Below are positions 32,392 through 41,760 of a stretch of DNA of 64,000 bases, piece by piece. The translations under genes were made by a program, and so were the position numbers. The stretch covers positions 428,508-492,507 of the forward strand of contig NZ_JALJCJ010000006.1 of assembly GCF_022899935.1 (NCBI RefSeq), read 5' to 3'. Under the pieces are notes generated by a model that had not been told where the DNA came from, searched no databases, and saw only the letters and a program-made list of their open reading frames with translations. Source of the DNA: Shinella curvata. Its GTDB lineage: Bacteria; Pseudomonadota; Alphaproteobacteria; Rhizobiales; Rhizobiaceae. Numbering within the stretch: position 1 is the first letter of the stretch; each line of letters opens with the position of its first letter.

Positions 32392-34941
32392 ATGGCCACG
32401 CTGGACATCTATCGGCAGAAACGCGATTTCAAGGCCACGTCCGAACCCCGCGGCAAGAAGGCCCGCAAGAGCGGGCACAGCTTTGTCATTCAGAAACACG
32501 ACGCCACAAGGCTGCATTACGATTTCCGTCTCGAAATGGATGGTGTGCTCAAAAGCTGGGCGGTGACGCGCGGCCCGAGCCTCGTGCCGAGCGAGAAGCG
32601 GCTGGCGGTGCATGTCGAAGACCATCCGCTGGCCTATGGTGATTTCGAGGGCACGATCCCCAAGGGCGAATATGGCGGCGGCACCGTCATCGTCTGGGAT
32701 CGCGGCACCTGGACACCGATCGGCGATGCACGTAAGGCCTATGCCAAGGGGCACATGGAATTCATGCTCGACGGCGAGAAGTTGCATGGCCGCTGGCATC
32801 TCGTGCGCATGCACGGCAAGCCCGGCGAAAAGCGCGAGAACTGGCTGCTGATCAAGGGAGACGATGAATTCGCCATGCCCGATGGCGCGGACGGCCTGCT
32901 CGACGAGCGGCCGGAATCGGTGAAGACGGGCCGTGAGATTGCCGATGTCGCCGGGGAAGAGCCGGGCTGGTCCTCGAAGACGGGACGCATCCGTAAATCC
33001 GCAGCGAAAAAAACGAACGCGAAAACGGTCGGGAAGGAATTGCTCGCGGCGGAGGCGCCTGATCCCTCCGGCATCAGCGGTGCGCGCAAGGCAAGGCTGC
33101 CGGACTTCCTGCCGCCGATGCTGGCAACACTCGCCACAGCGCCTCCAGCCGGCGACCGCTGGCTGCACGAAATCAAGTTCGACGGCTACCGGCTTCAGGC
33201 CCGCATCGAGGCCGGGCGGGTCAAGCTTCTCACACGCAGCGGGCTGGACTGGACGAAAAAGTTCGGCAAGGCGGTCGTCACGGCGCTGGCCGCGCTGCCC
33301 ATAGGCACGGCGTTGATCGACGGCGAACTCGTGGTCGAGACCGGCACCGGCGCATCGGACTTCTCCGCCCTACAGGCGGATCTCAGTGCCGGACGGAATG
33401 ATCGTTTCACCTTCTATCTCTTCGACCTCCTCCATCTCGACGGTTACGATCTGACGCGCCTTCCCCTCGAAGAGCGCAAGGCACTTCTCGAAAAACTGGT
33501 ACCGGGCATAGATGGGGTTTTGCGCTACAGCGGCCATTTCGATGAAAACGGCGCGCTTGTGTTGCGCCACGCCTGCCGTCTCAGTCTCGAGGGTGTCGTG
33601 TCGAAATCACGCGATGCACCCTATCGGGAAGGGCGCAGCAAGAGCTGGATCAAGTCGAAATGCTCCGCCCGACAGGAATTCGTCATCGGTGCCTACGCAC
33701 CGTCCAGCGTTTCGCGCCAGGCCATCGGCTCGCTCTTGCTTGGCGTTTACAAGAACGGCAAACTCGAGCCCGTCGGCCGCGTCGGCACGGGCTTTTCCGC
33801 CCCCGTGGCCGCCGACCTCTTCAAACGTCTGTCGCGCATCCGCATCGACGAAAGCCCCTTCGGCCGGAGGCTGACGGCTGAGGAGGCCCGGCAGGCCCGC
33901 TACGTGAGGCCGGACCTGGTGGCCGAAGTGGAATTTCGCGCCTGGACGGCCGACGGGCATCTGCGCCACGCCTCATTCCGCGGCCTGAAGGAGGACAAGC
34001 CCGCCAAGGAGGTCGTCGCCGAAATGCCGAAGTCAAAGGCAGCCGCACCGAAAGCCGAGAAGCCGCCAAGCCGAACCGTTCGCCTCACCCATCCGGACCG
34101 GATCTACTGGCCAGACGAGGGCGTGACCAAGGAAGGGCTTGCGGACTACTACAGCGAGGTCTGGCGCTACATCGCCCCGCATATCGTCGGCCGGCCGCTC
34201 GCGCTCCTGCGCTCGCCGACCGGTATCGAGGGCCAGACCTTCTTCCAGAAACATGCATGGAAGGGCATCAACGCCAAGATCATCGACGTGCAGGATCCGG
34301 CGGACAAGGACGACGAGCCCTATGTGGCGATCGAAGATCTCGACGGCCTGATCGGTCTCGTGCAGTCGGCCGTTCTGGAAATTCACCCCTGGGGCTCGAC
34401 GCTCGCCGACTGGGAGCGACCGGACCGCATCATCATGGACCTCGACCCCGGCGAGGGTGTGGAATGGCAGGCCATCATCGACGCGGCCGAGGAAACACGC
34501 GAGCGCCTGCAAGCAGCTGGGCTTGAGGCTTTCGTCAAGACCTCGGGCGGCAAGGGCCTGCATGTCTGCGCTCCCCTTAAACCCTCGGCGCGCTGGCCGG
34601 CGGTAAAGGCCTTCTGCAAGGCGATGGCCGACGCCATGGCCAAGGACAGCCCCGACAAATATGTCTCGACCATCAGCAAGTCGAAACGGCGGGGAAAAAT
34701 TCTGATCGACTACCTGCGCAACCAGCGCGGCATGACGGCAGTTGCCCCCTACTCTACGCGCGCCCGGCCAGGTGCTGCCGTTTCCATGCCGATCGCCTGG
34801 AGCGAGCTCAGCGCCGACATTGGCCCTGCTTACTTCACAGTCGAAAATACACCGACACGCCTTCACGCGCTCAGCGTTGATCCATGGGCGGATTTCGCAA
34901 AGGCGGCAGCGCCCTTGAAGGCCATCACATCGAAAGGCTGA
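32392..34941 (+). CDS. ligD: ATP-dependent DNA ligase LigD (PE-ligase-polymerase)
   Basis: 849 residues, full-length LigD. Domain order: 3'-phosphoesterase (about 10-185: GHSFVIQKHDATRLHYDFRL, DHPLAYGDFEGTIPKGEYGG), ATP-dependent ligase (about 238-530; catalytic Lys262 in EIKFDGYR; SLEGVVSKSRDAPYREGRS), and an archaeo-eukaryotic primase-type polymerase (about 560-849) with the metal pair Asp683/Asp685 in MDLDPGEG and the SGGKGLHV motif. End-joining repair with Ku. Directly downstream of ku; its stop is one base from the stop of the convergent second ku. Confidence 0.97.
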   Translation: MATLDIYRQKRDFKATSEPRGKKARKSGHSFVIQKHDATRLHYDFRLEMDGVLKSWAVTRGPSLVPSEKRLAVHVEDHPLAYGDFEGTIPKGEYGGGTVIVWDRGTWTPIGDARKAYAKGHMEFMLDGEKLHGRWHLVRMHGKPGEKRENWLLIKGDDEFAMPDGADGLLDERPESVKTGREIADVAGEEPGWSSKTGRIRKSAAKKTNAKTVGKELLAAEAPDPSGISGARKARLPDFLPPMLATLATAPPAGDRWLHEIKFDGYRLQARIEAGRVKLLTRSGLDWTKKFGKAVVTALAALPIGTALIDGELVVETGTGASDFSALQADLSAGRNDRFTFYLFDLLHLDGYDLTRLPLEERKALLEKLVPGIDGVLRYSGHFDENGALVLRHACRLSLEGVVSKSRDAPYREGRSKSWIKSKCSARQEFVIGAYAPSSVSRQAIGSLLLGVYKNGKLEPVGRVGTGFSAPVAADLFKRLSRIRIDESPFGRRLTAEEARQARYVRPDLVAEVEFRAWTADGHLRHASFRGLKEDKPAKEVVAEMPKSKAAAPKAEKPPSRTVRLTHPDRIYWPDEGVTKEGLADYYSEVWRYIAPHIVGRPLALLRSPTGIEGQTFFQKHAWKGINAKIIDVQDPADKDDEPYVAIEDLDGLIGLVQSAVLEIHPWGSTLADWERPDRIIMDLDPGEGVEWQAIIDAAEETRERLQAAGLEAFVKTSGGKGLHVCAPLKPSARWPAVKAFCKAMADAMAKDSPDKYVSTISKSKRRGKILIDYLRNQRGMTAVAPYSTRARPGAAVSMPIAWSELSADIGPAYFTVENTPTRLHALSVDPWADFAKAAAPLKAITSKG

Positions 34942-34942
34942 G

Positions 34943-35740
34943 CTACTTGCCCTTGGCCTCCGCCTTGATGCTCCGGCGCAGCGCATCCATGATGTTGATG
35001 ACATTGCCGGCCGTCGGAGGCGGCGACTTGACCTTGGCGGGACGCTTTCGGCCCTTCTTCTTTGACGCGATGATATCGAGCAGCCGGTCCTGGACCGGGT
35101 CGTCAGCCATTCTCGGATCCCATTTTTTCGTGCGCTCCGAAATGAGCGTCTTGACCAGTGCGAGGGCCCTGGAATCCGGCTTTGCCTGCTTGAGATGGGC
35201 AAAATAGTCCTCTGCGCTACGCACTTCGTCACCATACCGCAGCGTCCACAGCACGATGCCCTTGCCGCGCGGTTCCAGCATCACGGCCCGCTCGCGGCGG
35301 TAGAGCACGAGTCGCGAGATACCCACCGTACCCGTCGAGGCCATGGCTTCCCGGATGACGGAAAAGGCCTCTTCGCCGACCATGTCATTCGGCACCAGGT
35401 AGTGGGGGGAATCGTACCAGATCCATTCGATGCTTTCGCTCGGCACAAAGGTCTCGATATCGATGGTGCGCGTGCTCTCCATCGCCACCGCTTCGATCTC
35501 GTCGTCCTCCAGCATGACATAGTCGTCCTCGCCGCGCGGATAGCCCTTCACCTCATCGTCTTCGCTCACCGCCTTGCCGGTGACTGCATCCACATAGCGG
35601 CTGACGACGGGGTTACCGGTCTTTCCGTTGAGCGTACGGAAACGCACCTTATCCTCTTGAGATATCGCCGGCGACATTGCGACGGGGCACGTCACCAGGG
35701 AGAGCTTGAGATAGCCTTTCCAGAACGCGCGCGGCGCCAT
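34943..35740 (-). CDS. second Ku protein
   Basis: 265-residue Ku paralogue: WKGYLKLSLVTCPVAMSPAI, RTLNGKTGNPVVSRYVDAVT, IEWIWYDSPHYLVPNDMVGE, then a short basic tail. Its core differs clearly from the first Ku, so the two may form a heterodimer as proposed for the paired rhizobial Ku proteins. ATG 35740 shares a base with the stop of the small upstream gene (TGATG), so its translation is coupled to that gene. It converges on ligD with a 1-nt gap. Confidence 0.95.
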   Translation of the reverse strand: MAPRAFWKGYLKLSLVTCPVAMSPAISQEDKVRFRTLNGKTGNPVVSRYVDAVTGKAVSEDDEVKGYPRGEDDYVMLEDDEIEAVAMESTRTIDIETFVPSESIEWIWYDSPHYLVPNDMVGEEAFSVIREAMASTGTVGISRLVLYRRERAVMLEPRGKGIVLWTLRYGDEVRSAEDYFAHLKQAKPDSRALALVKTLISERTKKWDPRMADDPVQDRLLDIIASKKKGRKRPAKVKSPPPTAGNVINIMDALRRSIKAEAKGK

Positions 35741-35961
35741 CAACCCTTCCTTTCGAGCGGTAGATGTTTCGACAGCGCGAAGCGCTCGGCAAAAGCAATG
35801 TCCTCCTGCGTGACGACGGGAATGGGATCGGACAAGATGGCGAGCAGTGTCTCGCGCGAGATCGAGTCCTCTTCCAGCGCCTCCATCAGCGCGCCACGCG
35901 TCTCCCGCTCCGCACGAAGCAGAGCAGCCAGCGCCAGGATCAATCGGTCCTTGTTGTCCAT
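35740..35961 (-). CDS. small acidic protein coupled to second ku (73 aa)
   Basis: 73 residues, helical: DNKDRLILALAALLRAERET, ALMEALEEDSISRETLLAIL, then FAERFALSKHLPL. ATG 35961 has GGAGGA 5 nt upstream; an in-frame GTG at 35979 has none. Stop and the second ku start overlap (TGATG). No domain known to me. Position in front of ku with an EcfG-type promoter suggests a partner or regulator of the Ku/LigD system (inference). Confidence 0.65.
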   Translation of the reverse strand: MDNKDRLILALAALLRAERETRGALMEALEEDSISRETLLAILSDPIPVVTQEDIAFAERFALSKHLPLERKG

Positions 35962-35991
35962 CGTGTCCTCCAAAGCCACGGATATGCCTCT

Positions 35992-36016
35992 AATGCGACA
36001 GTCCCCGGGTAGTTCC
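35992..36016 (-). promoter_or_regulatory. EcfG-type promoter, GGAAC-N16-CATT
   Basis: Minus-strand GGAAC (36016-36012), 16 nt, CATT (35995-35992), ending 30 nt before the small gene that leads into the second ku. Confidence 0.55.
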
Positions 36017-36086
36017 CGGAACGTCGACTAAGGCGAGACCGCGTTGCAGGTCGCTCAGATCACCGCCAATAGCGGCGTGATTTTCG

Positions 36087-37202
36087 TCAGCTTCTGACGA
36101 GACGTATGAGGTCCGACTGTCGGGTTACCCCAGTCTTGGCGAACACCGATTTCAGATATTGGCGAGTTGTGCCGATGGAGATTGCCATCATCGCCGCAGC
36201 GTCCTTCATTTTTGTGCCGCCGCAGACAAGCGCAGTGAGCTCGGCCTCTCGGTCTGAAAGGCCGAATTGTGATGCGATCTGATGGGAACTGAAACGATTT
36301 GATTTTTCGGGATCGGATATGATCAGCACAGCCGAGATCCCAATCCCATACCGATCAACACCCATGTGGCTACCGGGAAATATCTTGACCGTGAGCGCAA
36401 GTCCGCGTCGCTGTGGCACGGACAAGCGGTGAGGCGTTCGTGAAGTTACACAGTGTGGATTGCAGCTGACAAGATCGAGATCAGATGCACGCCCTATCGC
36501 TGATTGTAGCGCATTATCAAGAGCGTGGTTTGTTGCTCTCACGCGACCGTTCACGCACGACAGACTATCGCAAGTGGCAAATAGCGCGTCGGCTTCCTGG
36601 TTGATGAACACGACCCTGCCGTCTTGATTGAGAAGAACGACAGCCTCATCGACAAGATCGAGAATCTCGAAACTTCGCGATTCCCTCTCTCGGCTTGCTT
36701 CAATCCTTGTTCGTATCTCGTTTGCCTCGACCACATGGGAAGCCAACAGATCAATTGTCAGCAAGTCTTGGTTGGAAAAATCGCGCCCCTGTCTTGCGGA
36801 ACGGCAGACAAAGAGAACAGACGAGGCTCCTTCGCTCGCAAGTTTGGTGGATGCTCCTAACCCGCCATCTATATGCCGAACGAACTCTTGATAACTCTCG
36901 CTCTCCGTTATCACCTGCAAGGGCAGATGATCAGTCACGCGAAACGCCTTTCCCGGCGGTATTCGTTTGAACGAGGAATCCGCGAAATCACTCGTCCAGA
37001 GCGTGTCTAGGCAGGTTAGCTCGTCAGCTGCAAGCCGATTACAGGCAAGGCGCGTATCCTGCCCGCTACGGTTCCGGCGGGACAGAACGACGTGCTCGGC
37101 TCCGACGGCGTCACGCAGGATGTCCAGGCCGCTTTGGGTGTTTCCTTCGTTCGCCCAGCTATAGATCGACTGGATTTTGTCCAGAACGTGCTCAGGTTTC
37201 AC
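36087..37202 (-). CDS. LuxR-family transcriptional regulator
   Basis: 371 residues. The C-terminal 65 residues form a LuxR/GerE helix-turn-helix (FGLSDREAELTALVCGGTKM, IGTTRQYLKSVFAKTGVTRQ). Residues about 190-245 look like a PAS-like segment (LVDEAVVLLNQDGRVVFIN), and the first 180 residues are not assignable. No receiver Asp and no typical autoinducer domain are seen, so its signal is unknown. By eye the gene has lower GC than its surroundings. It diverges from the RTX gene across a 127-nt gap, which makes that gene the natural target. Confidence 0.87.
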   Translation of the reverse strand: MKPEHVLDKIQSIYSWANEGNTQSGLDILRDAVGAEHVVLSRRNRSGQDTRLACNRLAADELTCLDTLWTSDFADSSFKRIPPGKAFRVTDHLPLQVITESESYQEFVRHIDGGLGASTKLASEGASSVLFVCRSARQGRDFSNQDLLTIDLLASHVVEANEIRTRIEASRERESRSFEILDLVDEAVVLLNQDGRVVFINQEADALFATCDSLSCVNGRVRATNHALDNALQSAIGRASDLDLVSCNPHCVTSRTPHRLSVPQRRGLALTVKIFPGSHMGVDRYGIGISAVLIISDPEKSNRFSSHQIASQFGLSDREAELTALVCGGTKMKDAAAMMAISIGTTRQYLKSVFAKTGVTRQSDLIRLVRS

Positions 37203-37329
37203 GCTGCATTACTCCCATATAGGAATAGCGGGTAGGTCAAAGAACGGCAATTATGTGCTGGAGCATTCTATATCCGCAAGACTTTCTTTTGGAATCGAAA
37301 GTGGTTGCGAGTTCATCGGAGATAAGAAT

Positions 37330-39336
37330 ATGCCTTTTTATAGCACTGTATATGGCGACAACTATCTCAACGTCCTCACAGGCCGCTCATGGATTACAAC
37401 CAACCCGAGAACCGGCGCAGGTTACAACGACGACAATCAGTGGTTTGACACGATCTACGGTCTTGGAGGCAACGATAAACTCTATGGCCTCGGGGGCAAC
37501 GATACCCTTCATGGCGGTGACGGCGATGATCAACTCTTTGGCGGCAGAGGAAACGATCAGCTGTTTGGCGGGCTTGGCAGCGATATTCTGAATGGCGACG
37601 AGGGCGACGACACGCTCTACGCCGGAGGTGGCGGATATGACCAACTGTTTGGCGGAACTGGCTGGGACACATTCTGGGGAGCTGCCGGATACAACAGCGT
37701 CATGTGGGGCGATGACGGTGCGGACAGGATGTACGGCGGCACCGGCAGCGAGGAGATGCACGGCGGGAATGACGCCGATACCTTGCGAGGCGGTTTTGGC
37801 AATGATCGAATGTGGGGTGATCACGGCAAGGATGACATGCAGGGCGGGGAAGGCGACGACACCATGTCAGGTGGCGTAGGCGACGACCTGATAGCGGGCG
37901 ATGCCGGGGCAGACGTTATCTACGGAAACGAAGGCCGAGATAATATTTCCGGTGGGAGTGGCAACGATATAATCTGGGGCGATGCTGCCAATGTGGTTTC
38001 CACATCCACTTACTATCACAATGACACGATCAACGGTGGAACTGGTAACGATCAAATCTACGGTGGCGTCGGCCTCGATACCCTCAATGGAGGCTCCGGT
38101 AGAGACACGATCTATGGCGGTTCCGGCGACGATGTTATTGACAGCGGAGACAGTGACAACGGGATGATAATCGTCCTAGGGGACGTCGATTACCTCTATG
38201 GCGATGATGGCAACGACAGGATCTACGGCCGCAACGGCAGCGACTATCTCTACGGCGGCAATGGAAGTGATTTGCTGCTGGGTGGCAATGGAAACGACCA
38301 GCTTGCCGGCGACTCCGGCAATGACAACCTTTATGGCGAAGATGGCGCTGACACGATACGCGGCGGAACCGGCAACGACAACGTCAACGGTGGCGCTGGG
38401 AACGATGCACTCTGGGGCGACGAGGGCAATGATGGTGTCTATGGGAAGGAAGGCGACGACCAGTTGTGGGGTGGCGACGGCAATGACGATATGTGGGGTG
38501 ACGCCGGCAACGACATTCTAAGAGGTGGAGCTGGCGATGACGTGCTCCACGGGAATGACGGTGACGATATCCTGTTTGGCGATCAAGGGACGAACAGGCT
38601 GTTTGGAGAAAACGGAAACGACCGCTTTATCGCAACCGATGCGATTGACCATATCAATGGCGGAGCCGGCGTCGATAGCCTCTCCTTCCTCCCCTATCTC
38701 TCCGTTGGCGTCTCCGTGAATTTAGCGACGGGAAAAGGGCTCGCGGGCCACGCGCTGGGAGATACATATGTCGATATCGAGAACGTTTCCGGCAGTTGGG
38801 GAGCGGACACTCTGGTTGGCAGTACCGCAGCCAATAGGCTGTTAGGCGATAAGGGGAATGACATCATTCGCGGTGGCGGCGGGAATGATAGGCTCGAGGG
38901 TGGTGACGGTGCTGATTCCATCACTGGCGACACGGGTAATGACACGTTGTACGGCGGAGCCGGCAATGACTCTCTCCGGGGCAGCGCAGGGCGCGACACC
39001 ATTTTCGGCGGCACCGGAGCCGATGTTTTCCTTTATTCCGCCACAACGGACAGCGGCACCACCGCTGCAACCCGCGACGTTCTAAAAGACTTTGATCGGG
39101 CAGAAGGCGATCGTATCAATCTATCAGGTATGGATGCCTCGGAAATAGCCAGCGGCAACCAGGCCTTCCTGTTCCGTGGTACAGCCGGCTTCAACGGAGC
39201 TGCTGGCGAACTGCGCTACAGCGTCGTTGATGGGGATGCCTTTCTCTTCGGAGATACTGATGGCGACAAAGTCTCCGATTTCTCGATCCAGTTCGAGAAC
39301 GTCACGAGTCTCGCGGCCACAGATTTTCTACTCTAG
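37330..39336 (+). CDS. RTX-repeat calcium-binding protein, type-I-secreted
   Basis: 668 residues, made almost entirely of glycine/aspartate nonapeptide repeats (GGxGxDxLx; dozens of copies from about residue 40 to 560, broken once near 435-490 by a non-repeat segment). The repeats form Ca2+-binding beta rolls. The last 120 residues (GTGADVFLYSATTDSG, LKDFDRAEGDRINLSGMD, ... AATDFLL) match the serralysin-type C-terminal secretion domain for type I export. No signal peptide and no catalytic domain, so a structural or adhesive surface role is likely. ATG 37330 with GGAGAT is preferred. No type I exporter gene lies in this window. Confidence 0.9.
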   Translation: MPFYSTVYGDNYLNVLTGRSWITTNPRTGAGYNDDNQWFDTIYGLGGNDKLYGLGGNDTLHGGDGDDQLFGGRGNDQLFGGLGSDILNGDEGDDTLYAGGGGYDQLFGGTGWDTFWGAAGYNSVMWGDDGADRMYGGTGSEEMHGGNDADTLRGGFGNDRMWGDHGKDDMQGGEGDDTMSGGVGDDLIAGDAGADVIYGNEGRDNISGGSGNDIIWGDAANVVSTSTYYHNDTINGGTGNDQIYGGVGLDTLNGGSGRDTIYGGSGDDVIDSGDSDNGMIIVLGDVDYLYGDDGNDRIYGRNGSDYLYGGNGSDLLLGGNGNDQLAGDSGNDNLYGEDGADTIRGGTGNDNVNGGAGNDALWGDEGNDGVYGKEGDDQLWGGDGNDDMWGDAGNDILRGGAGDDVLHGNDGDDILFGDQGTNRLFGENGNDRFIATDAIDHINGGAGVDSLSFLPYLSVGVSVNLATGKGLAGHALGDTYVDIENVSGSWGADTLVGSTAANRLLGDKGNDIIRGGGGNDRLEGGDGADSITGDTGNDTLYGGAGNDSLRGSAGRDTIFGGTGADVFLYSATTDSGTTAATRDVLKDFDRAEGDRINLSGMDASEIASGNQAFLFRGTAGFNGAAGELRYSVVDGDAFLFGDTDGDKVSDFSIQFENVTSLAATDFLL

Positions 39337-39570
39337 GAACACGTTATCTGAAGTGGCTATCTGGTTCACGGTGGTGGCTGACTGTGTAAGCGGGCGAGGG
39401 CGACGAAACAGCCCTACATCAGGCTTTATCCAGTCGGCTTCATCATTTCCGCACGGCCGATCGCGGCAAACCCGTCCCCACCCCTACCTTATCTTCGAGC
39501 GCGATGTCGCAGCCTCGATCACCGACCCCACGACTTTCTTCCCGTCAATGCGTGTCGCATCCCCTAAGGC

Positions 39571-40455
39571 TCACCCCATGCGTTCGGAGGCGTATGAGCC
39601 CGGCGACGGCGGGAAGACGATGGTCTTGTTGCCGTTCATGAAGGTGCGGTGGTGGATATGGGCGTGCACGGCGCGCGCCAGAACCTGGCTCTCCACGTCC
39701 CGGCCGATCGACACATAGTCTTCCGCCGACTGCGCATGCGTGATGCGCGCCACGTCCTGCTCGATGATCGGACCTTCATCGAGATCCTCGGTGACGTAAT
39801 GCGCCGTCGCACCAATCAGCTTCACGCCGCGCTCGAACGCCTGCTTGTACGGGTTGGCACCCTTGAACGACGGCAGGAACGAGTGGTGGATGTTGATGAT
39901 CCGGCCCGACATCTTCTTGCACACCGCATCCGACAGAACCTGCATGTAGCGGGCAAGCACGATCAGTTCGGCGCCGGACTGTTCCACCACCTCCATCAGC
40001 CGTGCCTCAGCCTGCGGCTTGTTCTCCTTCGTCACCTTGATGTGGTGGAAAGGGATGTCGTGGTTGACGATGACCTTCTGGTAATCGAAGTGGTTCGACA
40101 CGACGCCGACGATGTCGATCGGCAGCGCGCCGATCTTCCAGCGGTAGAGCAGGTCGTTCAGGCAATGGCCGAAGCGCGACACCATCAGCAGCACCTTCAT
40201 GCGCTCGTCGCTGTCGTTGAAGCGGTGGGTCATCGCGAACTTCTTCGCGACCGGTGCAAAACCGGCCTTGATGTCGTCCTCCGACACGCCTTCCTGGGAA
40301 AGGAAGGTCAGCCGCATGAAGAACAGGCCCGTCTCCAGGTCGTCGAACTGCGAACTGTCCGAGATGTAACACCCCTTTTCGGCGAGGTAGCCGGTGATCG
40401 CGGCCACAATACCGCGGGTCGATTGGCAGGATACGGTCAGGACGTGGCTTTTCAT
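39571..40455 (-). CDS. purU: formyltetrahydrofolate deformylase PurU
   Basis: 294 residues: N-terminal ACT domain (about 1-85, VLTVSCQSTRGIVAAITGYL) and a formyltransferase-type hydrolase domain with the catalytic set in NIHHSFLPSFKGANPYKQAF and the later HYVTEDLDEGPIIEQD. Hydrolyses 10-formyl-THF to formate and THF. Lies 78 nt downstream of the ferredoxin-reductase gene on the same strand; in other bacteria purU often accompanies demethylation or one-carbon-releasing pathways, so it may belong to this operon (inference). The 234 nt between its end and the RTX gene hold no recognisable gene. Confidence 0.96.
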   Translation of the reverse strand: MKSHVLTVSCQSTRGIVAAITGYLAEKGCYISDSSQFDDLETGLFFMRLTFLSQEGVSEDDIKAGFAPVAKKFAMTHRFNDSDERMKVLLMVSRFGHCLNDLLYRWKIGALPIDIVGVVSNHFDYQKVIVNHDIPFHHIKVTKENKPQAEARLMEVVEQSGAELIVLARYMQVLSDAVCKKMSGRIINIHHSFLPSFKGANPYKQAFERGVKLIGATAHYVTEDLDEGPIIEQDVARITHAQSAEDYVSIGRDVESQVLARAVHAHIHHRTFMNGNKTIVFPPSPGSYASERMG

Positions 40456-40533
40456 CGAAGGCTCCGGGCGTGGATCGCAAAAGGATGGCGCGGCATTTGC
40501 AGCCGCGCCACAGGGTCGCTTGGGAGGCGAAGC

Positions 40534-41760
40534 TCAGGCTGCCAGCAGCGCTTTCAGCCGGATATTTGGGGAAGCAAGGGCTTCGGGATCGAGGGACTTG
40601 CCGGCGGCGATCAGCATTTCCGCAAGGCGGATTTCCCGGGCGACGGCATTGCCGGGGCCGATGCCACTGGCCGACAGCAGCCGGCCCGCCTCATCCAGGT
40701 CGAAAATGATGAAGGCACCGTTGCCGAGATCGCGTCGCACTGACCGACGGCTGCCAGCTGACAGACCGGCCACCTGTAGCGTAAGGTCGTACTGATCGGA
40801 CCAGAACCAGGGAACGGTAGCGACAACCTCTTCGGCACCGAGAAGATTGGCGGCGGCGATCAATGCCTGTTCCTGGGCACTACGCCAGGATTCCAGACGC
40901 ACGCGCCGGTCACCGTAGACGTAAAGCGGAAACGAGCAGCAATCGCCGGCGGCAAAAATATCCGGGTCGGAGGTGCGCAACCGGCGATCGACGGCAATGC
41001 CATTGTCGATCAACAGCCCGGCGTCGGCGGCAAGCTCGACATTCGGCAGCGAGCCGATGCCGACGACGAGGATATTGGCGTTGATGACGCGGCCGTCCGA
41101 CAGGGCAATGCGCACCGCATCATCCGCCGCGATCAGCTCATCGACGCGGGCGTTGCAGATGATCTCGACGCCTTCGGCAGCATGGCGCGATGCCACGACC
41201 TCTGCAACATCGGCCGGTACGCCGCGCGAGAGAATACGCGGCATGCCTTCGAGCAAGATGACGGATGCGCCGAGGCTGCGGGCTGCGGCGGCAAGTTCCA
41301 GACCGATGAAGCCGCCGCCGAGGATGGCGATGCGGCTCTCCGGGGAGAGATGCCGGCGGATACGCTGCGCATCGGCATGGGTGCGCAAGGACAGAAGACG
41401 CGGGGCGCCACTCTCGAAAGCCGGCAGCGGTCGCGGGCGGGCGCCGGTTGCCAGGAGCAACTTCGTGTAAGGCAACCGTACACCGTCGGAAAGATCGACC
41501 ATTCGGCTGACGCGATCGATGGCTGTTACGGACACGCCCAGCCGCAGATCGATGTTCTGCGCGGCGTAATCGGCAGGGCTTGCGATGAACCGCGGCTCGG
41601 CACCGGCCGCGATGCCATCCTTGGACAGGGGCGGCCGCTCATAGGGTGCATGGTCCTCGGCCCCGACGAGCGTGATCGCACCGTCAAAGCCGCGTTCACG
41701 CAGGGCCAGTGCTGCACGCCCACCGCATTCCCCGGCACCAAGGATGATGATCGAAGTCAT
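40534..41760 (-). CDS. FAD-dependent ferredoxin reductase
   Basis: 408 residues of the putidaredoxin-reductase/BphA4 group, passing electrons from NAD(P)H to a [2Fe-2S] ferredoxin. FAD motif IILGAGECGG (6-14), NAD motif ILGGGFIGLELAAAA, and the late FAD motif DIFAAGDCCSFP. It overlaps the RpiR-type gene by 4 nt. The obvious partner is the Rieske ferredoxin encoded four genes upstream. No Rieske oxygenase or P450 is present in the window, which leaves the membrane hydroxylase as candidate terminal oxygenase. Confidence 0.92.
   Translation of the reverse strand: MTSIIILGAGECGGRAALALRERGFDGAITLVGAEDHAPYERPPLSKDGIAAGAEPRFIASPADYAAQNIDLRLGVSVTAIDRVSRMVDLSDGVRLPYTKLLLATGARPRPLPAFESGAPRLLSLRTHADAQRIRRHLSPESRIAILGGGFIGLELAAAARSLGASVILLEGMPRILSRGVPADVAEVVASRHAAEGVEIICNARVDELIAADDAVRIALSDGRVINANILVVGIGSLPNVELAADAGLLIDNGIAVDRRLRTSDPDIFAAGDCCSFPLYVYGDRRVRLESWRSAQEQALIAAANLLGAEEVVATVPWFWSDQYDLTLQVAGLSAGSRRSVRRDLGNGAFIIFDLDEAGRLLSASGIGPGNAVAREIRLAEMLIAAGKSLDPEALASPNIRLKALLAA

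Noticed and set aside
37450..39000. Regular DNA repeats suggesting a CRISPR or satellite array
   Set aside because: They are the coding repeats of RTX nonapeptides in a single open frame, imperfect and without unique spacers.
39337..39570. Coding or mobile-element remnant between the RTX and purU genes
   Set aside because: An open frame exists but with no ribosome site or recognisable sequence, and no terminal repeats were seen.
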